Counted from the stretch's first letter, positions 1 through 9,190 are shown. The stretch: DNA of 64,000 nt from Rubinisphaera margarita (GCF_022267515.1 NZ_JAKFGB010000021.1:345892-409891), one strand, 5' to 3'. Notes: a model not told the origin generated them from the letters alone. Made by a program: numbers and translations.

Positions 1-1
1 T

Positions 2-1738
2 GCAGCAGCCGTGCTCGCCGAATTAGCCGAGAACGTATATACCGTGGAACGCTTCGGTCTGCTCGCCGAGACAGCACGGCGACGGTTGAAAAAACTGGGC
101 TACGACAACGTGCATGTGCTTCAGGGAGATGGAACGCTTGGCTGGCCGGAACATGCTCCCTACGACGGAATTGTCGTCGCGGCTGGGGGCCCGGATGTTC
201 CCGAGACATTGAAGCGACAGTTGAAGATCGGCGGACGACTGGTCATCCCCGTCGGGGAGCAGAAACATTTGCAATCACTCGTCCGCGTGAAGCGGGTCAG
301 CGAAGACGAATACGAATACGACGATCTGGGCAACGTCCGCTTCGTCCCACTCGTTGGTCAGGCCGGTTGGGCAACAGGCGACCAGGCAGAGCCGGCCACA
401 TCGTCGGAGTCGGGGAAAAGCTATTCCAGCATGACTCTACCGGAGTTGATCCGCGAGGCGGCGGAGCCATTTGAGAGTATTGAAGAGGCGGACTTGTCTG
501 CCCTGCAGGACCGCATTGGCGATTCGCGACTGGTCCTCATCGGAGAAGCGTCTCATGGCACGTCTGAGTTCTATCGGATGCGAGCCAGAATTACGCAGGC
601 CCTGATTGAACAGAAGGGGTTCAACTTTGTCGCCGTCGAAGCAGACTGGCCCGATGCTGGTCGAATGAATGACTACGTGACGCTCAGAAAGCCAGGCGAT
701 GGGCAGAAGTGGAATGCCTTCGAACGCTTCCCGGAGTGGATGTGGAGGAATCATGAGGTCCTCGAGTTTGTCGAATGGCTCCGCGACTTCAATCTTACTA
801 ATCGGGACCGGCATCAGCGGGTCGGCTGGTACGGCGTCGATCTTTACAGCCTTTACACCTCGATTCGTGCGGTTCTCGGTTATCTCCAGAAAGTCGATCC
901 GGAAAGTGCGGAGCTCGCCCGCGAGCGATACAGCTGTCTCACGGCCTGGGAACCGGATCCGCAGTCATATGGACGGGCCGCAGTGATGGGGCAGTACCGC
1001 TCCTGCGAACAGGATGCGGTCACGATGCTCAAGGATCTGCTGGCGAGTCAAATGGAATATGCCCGGTATGACGGTGAGTACTTCATGGATGCTGCTCTCA
1101 ACGCCAAGCTCATCGCTGATGCCGAAAAATACTACCGCGTGATGTACCGAGGCGGCGACGAATCATGGAACCTTCGCGATCAACACATGTTCGAAACTCT
1201 GGAGTCGCTGCTCGACTTCCACGGGCGGGAATCCAGGGCGATCCTCTGGGCTCACAATTCCCACCTCGGCGACGATGCGGCTACGGAGATGGGACGCCGA
1301 GGGCAGATTAATCTCGGACATCTCTGTCGGAAACATTTCGGGGACTCTGCCTATCTCATTGGCCAACTGACCGACCGCGGCACGGTCGCCGCGGCGCCGT
1401 TCTGGGACGAGCCAATGGAGGTTATGCAAGTTCGCCCCTCGCATGAAGAGAGCTACGAACGGGTGCTGCACGACACAGGTTTGCAGCAGGCATTTCTCCC
1501 ATTGCGGGCGACAGCACTTCCCGGTTTCAAAGAACGTCTAGGCTCCTCGCGCATGGAACGGGCGATTGGCGTCATCTATCGACCTCGTACCGAATTGCAG
1601 AGTCACTACTTCGAAGTATCGCTGCCGGAGCAATTCGACGAAGTGATCTGGTTCGATACCTCATCAGCCGTGAAGCCTTTCGATGTGAAGGCCATGGACT
1701 TCGACCCGGCTCACCATCCGTTTGCGCTGGTCGACTGA
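2..1738 (+). CDS. Protein-L-isoaspartate O-methyltransferase / erythromycin esterase fusion (5' partial)
   Basis: The reading frame is already open at base 2 (AAAVLAELAENVYTVER), so the start and the first methyltransferase motifs lie upstream of the window. The first ~125 residues match the C-terminal half of PCMT, which methylates isoaspartyl residues during protein repair: GDGTLGWPEHAPYDGIVVAA, then GGRLVIPVG and FVPLVGQAGW. A short linker leads to an erythromycin-esterase-type domain from about residue 140 to the end, with GEASHG and the histidine motif WAHNSHLGD. That superfamily includes macrolide lactone esterases, but most chromosomal members have no proven substrate, so antibiotic inactivation is not implied. 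The domain fusion is clear from uninterrupted translation. It converges with the response regulator gene 30 bp downstream, with no obvious terminator between them. Confidence 0.9.
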   Translation, partial: AAAVLAELAENVYTVERFGLLAETARRRLKKLGYDNVHVLQGDGTLGWPEHAPYDGIVVAAGGPDVPETLKRQLKIGGRLVIPVGEQKHLQSLVRVKRVSEDEYEYDDLGNVRFVPLVGQAGWATGDQAEPATSSESGKSYSSMTLPELIREAAEPFESIEEADLSALQDRIGDSRLVLIGEASHGTSEFYRMRARITQALIEQKGFNFVAVEADWPDAGRMNDYVTLRKPGDGQKWNAFERFPEWMWRNHEVLEFVEWLRDFNLTNRDRHQRVGWYGVDLYSLYTSIRAVLGYLQKVDPESAELARERYSCLTAWEPDPQSYGRAAVMGQYRSCEQDAVTMLKDLLASQMEYARYDGEYFMDAALNAKLIADAEKYYRVMYRGGDESWNLRDQHMFETLESLLDFHGRESRAILWAHNSHLGDDAATEMGRRGQINLGHLCRKHFGDSAYLIGQLTDRGTVAAAPFWDEPMEVMQVRPSHEESYERVLHDTGLQQAFLPLRATALPGFKERLGSSRMERAIGVIYRPRTELQSHYFEVSLPEQFDEVIWFDTSSAVKPFDVKAMDFDPAHHPFALVD

Positions 1739-1768
1739 TTCGTCCGAGCTAATTGAGTTCACCGGGGG

Positions 1769-3181
1769 CTACTCATCCTCAGTCGGGTTCGGATTCAACC
1801 CGTATTTGCGGATTTTCTCTCGTAACGTCTGCCGATGCAGCCCCAGAATGCGGGCTGCTTCCTGACGATTCCCGCCGGTCACCTTCAACGCTTCCTCCAT
1901 AATGACCGGCTCGGCGGCCGACAGAAAAGCTTCGTGCATACCTTCCGTCGGCGACTCCTCCCGGTTGTAAGTCTCTTTCCACCATTCGCGCAAGGCCTGA
2001 TTCAGTTGCGGCCGTCGATCAATTTCTTCCCCACGGCGCATCGGCGGAGGAAATGAATGCGGCGAGATCTCCCCGGACCGGGTGACAATTACGGCATGTT
2101 CAATCACATTCCGCAGTTCCCGGATATTTCCGTTCCACGGACGTGAGACAAGCTCCTCGAGTGCCGAAGGCGAAAGGCTGACCACTCGTCGCGGATCGAC
2201 GTTCCATATGAAGTGCCTGGCCAGCACCGGAATGTCCTCCATTCGTTCTCGCAGCGGCGGAATGACGATGCGGAAGACGCTCAGACGGTAAAACAGATCT
2301 TCCCGGAACTCGCCGCGACCGACCATTTCTTCCAGATTCCGATGGGTCGCAGCCACCAGTCGAAAGTCGGACGTGTATTGCTCATCCCGCCCCACAGAGG
2401 TGATGGCCTTGGTTTCAAGCACGCGCAGAATCTTGACCTGAGTGGCCAGAGAGATGTCTCCGATCTCATCGAGGAATGCGGTTCCACCATCGGCGGCCTG
2501 AAGAAGTCCTCGTCGTTCGACGACCGCTCCCGTGAACGCCCCCCGGGAATGTCCGAACAGTTCACTCTCCAGAACAGACTCATTCATCGCCGGGATACAG
2601 ACCGGGATGAACAGCCCGCTCGATCGGTTGCTGTAACGGTGAATCGCAGCCGCGACGAGCTCCTTTCCTGTTCCACTCTCACCCGTAATCAGGACGGGGA
2701 CATCGTGAGGAGCCACCATGGCGATCTTTCGGAAAACCGCCTGCATGCCGGGCGAGGAGCCAAGCAAGGTCTGCGACATGTCCTGGGGCAGCGGAGCATG
2801 TTCGCCCACAGCCGATGACGGCTTCGATCCCAGAGCACGACGGACAACCTGGATCGCATCCTCCAGATCAAACGGTTTGGTGAGGTACTCGAAGGCTCCC
2901 CGTTTGATTGCCTGCACGGCGGTATCGAGGTTGCCGAACGCGGTGATCATGATCACCGGCGTATCGCGAGCCACGTTCTTCAGGGCTTCAAGCGCTTCCA
3001 GTCCATCCATTCCCGGCAGCCGAATGTCCATGACGACGACATCGGGCCGCAGACGCTCCGCGATCTGCAACGCTTCTTCAGCCGTCGACGTCGCCACGAC
3101 CTCGTGGCCATCATCCGCCAGAGCCTGCTCCAGCGTCCAGCAGATCGAGGGTTCGTCATCGACAACCAGAATGTTACTCAT
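1769..3181 (-). CDS. NtrC-family sigma-54-dependent response regulator
   Basis: The 470-residue protein has the full three-domain layout. The receiver domain (about 1-120) carries the acidic pocket in VVDDEPS and the phosphoacceptor aspartate in VVMDIRLPGMDG. The AAA+ sigma-54 activation domain (about 145-380) has Walker A GESGTGKE and the sigma-54 contact loop GAFTGA. A Fis-type helix-turn-helix ends the protein (GGNRQEAARILGLHRQTL). It should hydrolyse ATP to remodel sigma-54 RNA polymerase at enhancer-dependent promoters after phosphorylation by its partner. It is the second gene of a minus-strand pair, and its ATG overlaps the end of the kinase gene by 4 bp, so the two are probably translationally coupled. 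The signal and targets cannot be read from the window. Confidence 0.95.
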   Translation of the reverse strand: MSNILVVDDEPSICWTLEQALADDGHEVVATSTAEEALQIAERLRPDVVVMDIRLPGMDGLEALEALKNVARDTPVIMITAFGNLDTAVQAIKRGAFEYLTKPFDLEDAIQVVRRALGSKPSSAVGEHAPLPQDMSQTLLGSSPGMQAVFRKIAMVAPHDVPVLITGESGTGKELVAAAIHRYSNRSSGLFIPVCIPAMNESVLESELFGHSRGAFTGAVVERRGLLQAADGGTAFLDEIGDISLATQVKILRVLETKAITSVGRDEQYTSDFRLVAATHRNLEEMVGRGEFREDLFYRLSVFRIVIPPLRERMEDIPVLARHFIWNVDPRRVVSLSPSALEELVSRPWNGNIRELRNVIEHAVIVTRSGEISPHSFPPPMRRGEEIDRRPQLNQALREWWKETYNREESPTEGMHEAFLSAAEPVIMEEALKVTGGNRQEAARILGLHRQTLREKIRKYGLNPNPTEDE

Positions 3182-4608
3182 ACATCATCTCTTCTCGTGA
3201 TATTCGGTGAACTCTCCGCTTTCGCATGATCTTCCCCCAGCGTGTGCTCAACTGTCGAAGAATCGGGGATTGTCAGGCGAAACCGCGTTCTGCCGGCCTC
3301 TCGATCATACTCAAGATGCCCCCCGCAGTCCTCCACAGCCTGAGAAGCCAGCGCCAGCCCAAGGCCGACACCTTCCTTTTTGGTCGTGAAGAATGGCTGG
3401 AAGATCTCATCAATAACGTCCTCCGGGACGCCCGGTCCATTGTCAACGATATCGATCACGATGGCTTCATCGGCTCGCCGCGTGACAAGGACCACCTCAC
3501 CTCCCGGGCCGGTCGCTTCGGTCGCGTTCAGCACGATATTGAGCAGCGACCCGCGAATGGCATCTCCGTCAGGAACTTGAACCGTCATCTGCTCGAGGCG
3601 TGACTCAAAGCGGATCTTCTGATGATCGCAAAGCGGTTCGACAAGCGAGACCACATCCTGCACGACATCGGCCAGACTGGTTGAAACCCCGGGGCTGGCT
3701 TCGCCGCGAGAGAGTCGCAGAAGTGCCTTGATCTGCTCCTCAGTCAACTTCAGTTGCTTCAGAGCCATCTCAATGGCCGGATCGTTCCGTTCCGCGCAGT
3801 GCCTCTGATGAAGCTGCAGAGAGACCCGGGCACCGGTGAGAGAGTTTCGGAACTGATGGGCCATTCCGCCAGCCAGCTGGGTGAGCATCTTCGCCCGCTC
3901 GTTATCGCGTATTCGCTGCATGGTCAGCTTCAGGACAGAGGCCATCATGTTGATCGAATCCGCCAGTTCACTCAGCTCGTCTTTGACGGGCAGGGGAGGA
4001 AGCGGCTCGAAGTTGCCACCAGCAATCCGGGCCACATGCTTTTCCACAATACGCACTCGAGCCGCGATGCGGTGAGAGATCCAGATCGATGCGAACACCG
4101 TGACCGACAACAGAAGGAAGCCGATTGCCAGCGACGGAGCCATCGCCGAATTCTGAGCCTGCTCCCAGCGACTTTCCGGATAGAGAACGAGTACGTCTCC
4201 GAGCTCAGTCCCAACCGGACGCGTTACCACGTCCACGAAGTAACGTTCGGTTCCGAATTCGATCTGAGATCGTGATCCAACCGATCCTTCAACAGTCGCT
4301 TTGCCGCGATCGAGAGCCGGCAGCCGGTCCGGAGCTCCGCCTGGAAGCGTGGAAGACCGAAGCCGCCCTTGTCCGTCGTAAATGACAAAGTGAGCTTGTG
4401 AGAGGTCGTGGAGTTGGGCCAGCACGCCGGTCGTCAGCGGATAGGCGGCAATCCGAACGGTGGAAACGACACTGTCGAGCCGATCGGTGACCTCATCCCT
4501 CGCTCTCTGTACAGCGATCCACGCCGATGAGATCGTCACGGCGAGTACCGTCACCACCTGAATCGTGACAACGGGAACCAGAATCTGAAGTCGTAGAGGC
4601 CAACGCAT
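3178..4608 (-). CDS. Membrane-bound sensor histidine kinase
   Basis: This is the partner kinase of the downstream NtrC-type regulator. A transmembrane helix near the N-terminus (LQILVPVVTIQVVTVLAV) and a second around residue 160 (LAIGFLLLSVTVFASIWI) enclose a periplasmic sensor segment of roughly 120 residues. A HAMP-like linker follows. The HisKA segment has the phosphoacceptor in GGMAHQFRNSLTGA, and the HATPase domain shows the N box (LLNIVLNATEA), the G1 box (DNGPGVP) and the later glycine box (GVGLGLAL). I chose the ATG at 4608 (MRWPLRL). A GTG at 4635 would add nine residues with many arginines. Gene order kinase then regulator, with a 4-bp overlap, supports a two-component operon. Confidence 0.9.
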   Translation of the reverse strand: MRWPLRLQILVPVVTIQVVTVLAVTISSAWIAVQRARDEVTDRLDSVVSTVRIAAYPLTTGVLAQLHDLSQAHFVIYDGQGRLRSSTLPGGAPDRLPALDRGKATVEGSVGSRSQIEFGTERYFVDVVTRPVGTELGDVLVLYPESRWEQAQNSAMAPSLAIGFLLLSVTVFASIWISHRIAARVRIVEKHVARIAGGNFEPLPPLPVKDELSELADSINMMASVLKLTMQRIRDNERAKMLTQLAGGMAHQFRNSLTGARVSLQLHQRHCAERNDPAIEMALKQLKLTEEQIKALLRLSRGEASPGVSTSLADVVQDVVSLVEPLCDHQKIRFESRLEQMTVQVPDGDAIRGSLLNIVLNATEATGPGGEVVLVTRRADEAIVIDIVDNGPGVPEDVIDEIFQPFFTTKKEGVGLGLALASQAVEDCGGHLEYDREAGRTRFRLTIPDSSTVEHTLGEDHAKAESSPNITRRDDV

Positions 4609-4846
4609 GTTCGGATCCAGCCTACAGCGACGCACTCCTCAGTACGACCTGACAGGGCGGCGATAAAATCGTCACGAATGGCTACTTTGTCATCAGGATC
4701 GCGGCGGAGATCGTTTTTTCAACGTAAAGAACCGCTGATCACGGATGATCGGCGACGTGGCACACCTCTTGCATCTCGTCTGGGTATCCAACAAACTCGG
4801 CCCTGAGACAGGCCGACTTCACCCTCCGTGTCCACAAGGTTCCAAA

Positions 4847-5863
4847 TTGCGACAATACGACTCTAAACGCCCCGCCTTCACTCTCATCGAACTTCTTGTT
4901 GTCATCGCGATCATTGCCATCCTGGTGGCTCTCCTCTTGCCCGCCGTTCAGCAGGCCCGCGAGGCGGCTCGTCGCACCCAGTGCAAGAACCATCTCAAGC
5001 AACTGGCGCTGGCATTGCATAATTATGCGGATGCCAACACGGTTCTTCCACCCGGAGCCTCCGTCGATACCTCGGTGACAACCACAGCCTCGAATGGCTC
5101 CTGGGGTGTGCACGGCCGCATTTTGCCGTACCTGGAACAGGGAAGCCTGTTCGAGTCGGTCGATCTGACGACCGCATGGGATTTCCAGTCGCCAATCGAC
5201 GGCTTGAAGATTCCCGTTTATGCCTGTCCGAGCGATGCCAAAAGCGACCTGGCTCGTGATCCCGGCAGCGGGAAGGTGACGCTCTATCCGACAACCTACG
5301 GCTTCAATTACGGCACCTGGTTCGTGTTCGATCCCTCCACCGGTCGTGGCGGACAAGGTCTGTTCTATCCCAACTCCAGCCTGACTTTTCGCGATGCCGT
5401 GGACGGTTCTTCCAACACGCTGCTGGCCGCGGAAGTGAAGGCCTGGACCCCCTATCAGAGAAACGGCGGGCCATCGTCGACGACCATTCCTCCCACAGCC
5501 GTCGCCGCGGAAACGATCGTCGCTTCAGGGGCTCAATTCAAGAATACCGGTCACACAGAATGGCCCGATGGACGGGTCCACCACACGGGGGTCACAGTCA
5601 CCCTGCCGCCGAATTCCAAGGTGCGTTACACCACCGGCGGCATCACGTACGACGAAATGGATTACAACTCCTGGCAGGAAGGCCTGGACGGCGGAGCCGG
5701 GAACCCCTCGTATGCCATCATCACCTCGCGAAGCTACCATCAGGGCATGGTGAATGTGGCCCTGTTCGACGGCTCCACCCGCTCGATCAGTGAGAATATT
5801 GACTTATCGATCTGGAGAGGCCTCGGCACTCGCGACGGAGGAGAGGTGCTCGGCGAGTTCTAA
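4847..5863 (+). CDS. DUF1559 protein with type IV pilin-like N-terminus
   Basis: The N-terminal prepilin-type segment (FTLIELLVVIAIIAILVALL) follows a short charged leader (LRQYDSKRPA). A DUF1559 body comes next, with the family hallmark AREAARRTQCKNHLKQLALAL and the C-terminal NVALFDGSTRSISENIDLSIWRGLGTRDGGEV. Such proteins are heavily amplified in planctomycetes and are presumed to be exported pseudopilin-like envelope proteins; no precise function is known. I place the start at the TTG at 4847, because AAGG lies 7 nt upstream and this leaves a typical prepilin leader. The frame is open back to 4745, but that would add 34 residues unlike a leader. It stands alone between the two-component system and tRNA-Asn. 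Confidence 0.9.
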   Translation: MRQYDSKRPAFTLIELLVVIAIIAILVALLLPAVQQAREAARRTQCKNHLKQLALALHNYADANTVLPPGASVDTSVTTTASNGSWGVHGRILPYLEQGSLFESVDLTTAWDFQSPIDGLKIPVYACPSDAKSDLARDPGSGKVTLYPTTYGFNYGTWFVFDPSTGRGGQGLFYPNSSLTFRDAVDGSSNTLLAAEVKAWTPYQRNGGPSSTTIPPTAVAAETIVASGAQFKNTGHTEWPDGRVHHTGVTVTLPPNSKVRYTTGGITYDEMDYNSWQEGLDGGAGNPSYAIITSRSYHQGMVNVALFDGSTRSISENIDLSIWRGLGTRDGGEVLGEF

Positions 5864-6087
5864 CCAATCCCATTCCCCTCCCGGCCCCCGCCGTGATTCT
5901 CAACAGAGCTCGACTAAACGGCAGAACCCGCGAAATCGGCGTAAGCTCTCTGCTTACAGAGACTTAAATCGCGAAAAAATCTGCCCGACATCGCTTGATT
6001 TCATTTCGACCAGCCATTAGTATTCGCGAACCTGACACGGACAGCCACTGTCCACCAGTCAGCAGCGGGGCAAAGTGCCCAACGCAA

Positions 6088-6160
6088 TCCCCTGTAGCTC
6101 AGTTGGTAGAGCAAGCGGCTGTTAACCGCTGGGTCGTAGGTTCGAGTCCTACCGGGGGAG
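6088..6160 (+). tRNA. tRNA-Asn (GTT)
   Basis: A 73-nt cloverleaf is visible. The acceptor stem TCCCCTG pairs with CGGGGGA (one G-T pair), the D arm is GCTCAGTTGGTAGAGC, the anticodon arm CGGCTGTTAACCGCTG has anticodon GTT, and the T arm is GTAGG-TTCGAGT-CCTAC. The discriminator base is G and no CCA is encoded. It overlaps the 3' end of the convergent integrase gene because its 3' end is the left attachment site of the adjacent element. Confidence 0.95.
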
Positions 6161-7385
6161 CTAATGTACACTGCAAGGTGTCGCAATCTTTCGCAAAGCC
6201 CTGTTTTTCAGGGCTTTTTTCATGCGCGGTGTTCAGTGCTTGCGAGTCCGTACGAGGCTCTACGGGCACCTGCTGCACCGGATTTTGCAGCGCGCGTTGG
6301 AAGTGTTCGTCAGTGACCTGCAGATAGTGATTAGTCGCTACCGCCTGGCTATTTCCGATCCATTCACACACGACCTGAATCGGGAATTCGTTCGCCAGTT
6401 CGGTCTCGCGAGTTGAGCGGAGATTCTGAAACGGTTTCGGCCAAGGGGTTAGTCCAGCCTTCTGGATGATCCGTTCGAGCTGGGTGCGTAGATTCGCATT
6501 CTCGGAACGATACCGATTGATCACGTACCGCGTGCCTGGCTCTGCCTGGTCGAATGCCATTTCCAGAAGAGGCCGCAGCTCAGGGAAGAGCGGAATCACC
6601 CGAGATGCTTTCCCTTCGTAGCGTTTCGTCTTAGGACTCGGAACCGTGATTCGGCTCAACTCCCAATTGATGTGCGACCATTGGAGCGCGAGCACTTCCG
6701 ACGGACATCGGAGACCACCAAATCGGGCCAATGCGAAGAGAACACGCCATTCGTTGTCCGGGCAGGCGTCCATGACCTTCTCGGCAACGTCCCGCGTGAT
6801 GAAACGCATCTTCTCACGGTTTGGTTGGACATTCGTTTTGAGATCTTCAAACGGATTCTCGCTGATAAGCTTCTTCTTCTTGGCGAACGAGAAAAACTGT
6901 TTAGCGCGGCCGCATCGACGACGCACGGTGTTATCGGCGAGAGATCGTCGAAGATGGCGATAGAAGTCTTCGGCGTCGGCAGCGGTGATCGACGATATTG
7001 GCGTTTGAGGACCGAAGAACTCTTTTAGATTCTGGGCCGCTCGCTTTTGATGGTCGACCGTACTATCCGTGATGTCATCGCGACCACTGATGTAGCTATC
7101 AAGGAATTCGCCGAGCAATCGCTTCGATTGTCCTCGACGCGGCAGAAGCCCTGCCTTCGCAAGACGCTCGTAAAGCTGATCGTCCAGGGCAGCCACCCAT
7201 CGGGACGTCTCGTCATCTGGTGAGCTTCCAGTGATCTGAGCCGAGATGAGATGCTCGACTCGCAGCTTGAATGCATTCGCCGCCTTGAGTGGCATCTTCC
7301 CCAGGCGAATTGTGCGTCGTACCCCATCGAGCCCCTTGAACTGCAGAGTCCTCAGACCCGACTTACTTGTTGACAGACTCGCCAC
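6099..7385 (-). CDS. int: Tyrosine recombinase (integrase) whose 3' end crosses attL
   Basis: The 428-residue protein has an N-terminal arm/core-binding region and a C-terminal catalytic domain. The first catalytic arginine is in GGLRCPSEVLALQW (R226). A second box, FQNLRST, contains R323, and the nucleophile is Y354 in NHYLQV. The usual histidine of the HxxR box is Q320, and the usual GH is GN (EWIGNSQ). I chose the GTG at 7385 because a purine-rich AGGGAGA precedes it, so it overlaps the excisionase-like gene by 23 bp. The last 21 residues (from L408) are encoded by the attachment site and the antisense of tRNA-Asn, so they are host-derived. In the excised circle the frame would continue into the segment ending at 13184. 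It probably integrates and excises the 7.2-kb element. Confidence 0.92.
   Translation of the reverse strand: MASLSTSKSGLRTLQFKGLDGVRRTIRLGKMPLKAANAFKLRVEHLISAQITGSSPDDETSRWVAALDDQLYERLAKAGLLPRRGQSKRLLGEFLDSYISGRDDITDSTVDHQKRAAQNLKEFFGPQTPISSITAADAEDFYRHLRRSLADNTVRRRCGRAKQFFSFAKKKKLISENPFEDLKTNVQPNREKMRFITRDVAEKVMDACPDNEWRVLFALARFGGLRCPSEVLALQWSHINWELSRITVPSPKTKRYEGKASRVIPLFPELRPLLEMAFDQAEPGTRYVINRYRSENANLRTQLERIIQKAGLTPWPKPFQNLRSTRETELANEFPIQVVCEWIGNSQAVATNHYLQVTDEHFQRALQNPVQQVPVEPRTDSQALNTAHEKSPEKQGFAKDCDTLQCTLAPPVGLEPTTQRLTAACSTN
6140..6164 (+). repeat. attL: left attachment site in tRNA-Asn 3' end
   Basis: A 25-bp stretch running from the T loop through the tRNA end and 4 bp beyond recurs at 13354-13378 with a single mismatch (A6145 versus C13359). 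The last 19 bp are identical. It lies inside the integrase reading frame, where the minus strand encodes LAPPVG. Confidence 0.93.
6195..6220 (+). terminator. Rho-independent terminator downstream of tRNA-Asn
   Basis: AAAGCCCTG (6195-6203) pairs perfectly with CAGGGCTTT (6209-6217) around a TTTTT loop, and the T run continues to 6220. It points in the direction of the tRNA. It lies inside the integrase coding region of the element, so the element brings its own terminator for the tRNA. Confidence 0.85.
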
Positions 7386-7614
7386 GGATCTCTCCCTCTC
7401 GGGTTGGGTTGCACTTATCGTCGCTGATTGACTTCGCGGCATTGACATAGGCCCGAACGTCCGCCAGATCATAGCGAACGTTTCGTCCCATCCGCACGCA
7501 GGGGATCGGCCCACGAGGCGAAGTCAGGCTCCACAATTTGCGTTCGCTAATGCCGAGAACCTTTGCAGTCTCCCGGGAATTGCGAAGTAACATTGATTCG
7601 AATTCAGCACTCAT
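7363..7614 (-). CDS. Excisionase-like helix-turn-helix protein
   Basis: A small 83-residue protein whose residues 10-55 form a MerR/AlpA-like winged helix-turn-helix: SRETAKVLGISERKLWSLTS, then GPIPCVRMGRNVRYDLADVRAYV. This is the fold of recombination directionality factors and of small transcriptional regulators of mobile elements. The start overlaps the end of the initiator gene by 11 bp (the ATGA-type junction AATGAGT), and its end overlaps the integrase start. The three genes are therefore tightly coupled. Position directly before the integrase supports an excisionase role; regulation of the integrase is an alternative. Confidence 0.82.
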   Translation of the reverse strand: MSAEFESMLLRNSRETAKVLGISERKLWSLTSPRGPIPCVRMGRNVRYDLADVRAYVNAAKSISDDKCNPTREGEIRGESVNK

Positions 7615-8779
7615 TCTGCGTCCTCCTTGACGCTTCGTCGTTTAACGTGTGATCCACCGGCCACTCGGCTCGGTCTCGTCGCACGTCTTCCCCAAGAATA
7701 CCCGAGACCTCCTCGGGCTCAATTCGCAGCTTCCGGTCGCTTAACTCACGATCTGGATTGAGTTTCTCCTTCAAATCGGCGAACGGATCGACTGCTCGCC
7801 CCAGGCATTTGCGTTTCGGTACGAAGTGTCCGTCCATATCGAGTCCTACATAATTCTTCATGACTACGGCGTCATGTCGGCAATTCTCGACACGCTCCCC
7901 GATTGTTCGAGTCTTTCTTCTAGGCTTCTTGAGCTCCGTCTCACCCCGACACAGTTCGCAAAAGCAGTTTGGATCATGGCTGACAGTAGCCTTCTCCGTT
8001 TCAGACGGATTGAATCGCTGGGATTCGATCTTCTCACGGCCAGCCGGAGTTGGCCAGAAACCACGACTTACGCCGAACCGTGGAATCCGTCCTTGGAACA
8101 TTCTCACCCACGAGGGATATCCGTGTTCGGGCTGTTTCGTGAGATACTTTGTCGCATAACGCGCAGCATACAAGGCAGTCTTAAATTTCGGCGCACTGAA
8201 TCGGACAGAACCGAAGCCGGGTCTCTTGCCATCGGCGGGAGGCATGGATTTCGGTCTATTGCGATTCCAGATCTCGCAGACCGTTTCAAACGGAATACGG
8301 CGAGCATCGAAGAGCATGTGCCAGTGGGGCATCTCCGTTTTCTTCTGCCATTCGATGACGTAGAAGTAGCGATTAGTAATCAAGTAGCCGCGAGTCCGTA
8401 GACCACGCACGAGCTCTGAGATGGACCGACGCTTCCGGACATAGAGGTATGCTTCTTGAGGACTCGGAAACAGTTCTGGATCAATTGTGAGCGTCCACAT
8501 CTGGCATGCTTCGAATGTCTCAAGGACGCCAAGCAGGCGTTCACGCAGTTGCAAGGCCAGAGACAGACAACAATCCGGGCAATACCAGCTCCTACACCCA
8601 CACGCCAGAACGAAGTATTCGCTTTCGAAACGAGCACAGGTTCCGTCCACAACATTTCTTATTGTTTCAAGATAAGTGTCCCGCCCTTGCGGGCTCGCCT
8701 CGCGTCGCTCGGCGTCGCTCCGCTCCGGCTCGCCCGCCAGGGCGGGCCGTTGATCCTGCTTCCCGGACTTCCTGTCCAT
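7604..8779 (-). CDS. HUH-type replication initiator-like protein
   Basis: The protein of about 391 residues has the hallmarks of rolling-circle initiators. An N-terminal cysteine cluster (ACGCRSWYCPDCC) probably binds zinc. The HUH motif follows a beta strand (YFYVIEWQKKTEMPHWHMLF). A tyrosine motif, ALYAARYATKYLTK, has the spacing of the nicking tyrosine and lysine. The expected activity is site-specific nicking to start rolling-circle replication. I chose the ATG at 8779, which has AAGGA 8 nt upstream and begins after the preceding gene; an upstream ATG at 8851 would overlap it by 49 bp. Presence in an element that also has an integrase suggests replication after excision. The nick site was not identified. 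Confidence 0.8.
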   Translation of the reverse strand: MDRKSGKQDQRPALAGEPERSDAERREASPQGRDTYLETIRNVVDGTCARFESEYFVLACGCRSWYCPDCCLSLALQLRERLLGVLETFEACQMWTLTIDPELFPSPQEAYLYVRKRRSISELVRGLRTRGYLITNRYFYVIEWQKKTEMPHWHMLFDARRIPFETVCEIWNRNRPKSMPPADGKRPGFGSVRFSAPKFKTALYAARYATKYLTKQPEHGYPSWVRMFQGRIPRFGVSRGFWPTPAGREKIESQRFNPSETEKATVSHDPNCFCELCRGETELKKPRRKTRTIGERVENCRHDAVVMKNYVGLDMDGHFVPKRKCLGRAVDPFADLKEKLNPDRELSDRKLRIEPEEVSGILGEDVRRDRAEWPVDHTLNDEASRRTQNEC

Positions 8780-8802
8780 GGTTGGCGTCCTTGTCGATGT
8801 CT

Positions 8803-9174
8803 CTATCGTCCCGGGACGAACCCTCGTCCGGTGTAATCCAGGCTGAACCACACTTCGCCTTTGGTTGGCTTCTTCGGGGGAAACCCTGCGTCCTCCCGAT
8901 GTTCATTCTCTTCTAAGTCTTTTTGGGTTAGGTCCTTACCTCTAGTGCCGACGAACGCACATTTTGCCGTTTGACGAGTGCGCACCATACCCTCGTCGTC
9001 GCGGTACGGCTCCCCGACGTTCAAATGGGCACAACAGCCCCGCAGGAGCCCTGTCACTAATTGGTTCAAACTCATCTCGGTCGACTCGGCCACTTGCTTC
9101 AGTTGAGCATGGATGTCTCCATCCAATCTCACTTGAAAAGAAACTGTCCCGGTCGACTCCTTCTTCTTTGGCAT
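8803..9174 (-). CDS. Ribbon-helix-helix DNA-binding protein
   Basis: The 123-residue protein starts with a basic KKKES segment. It continues as a CopG/Arc-type ribbon-helix-helix: the strand TVSFQVRLD, then the helices DIHAQLKQVAESTEMSLNQLVTGLL. The rest (RTRQTAKCAFVGTRGKDL onwards) is of unknown fold. It lies just upstream of the initiator gene, with 23 bp between the stop and the chosen initiator start. Such regulators often control copy number of the downstream replication gene. Inverted GGTGC repeats immediately upstream of its start are a plausible operator for autoregulation. Function is inferred from fold and position. Confidence 0.75.
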   Translation of the reverse strand: MPKKKESTGTVSFQVRLDGDIHAQLKQVAESTEMSLNQLVTGLLRGCCAHLNVGEPYRDDEGMVRTRQTAKCAFVGTRGKDLTQKDLEENEHREDAGFPPKKPTKGEVWFSLDYTGRGFVPGR

Positions 9175-9190
9175 TACCGCTCTCCAGAAA

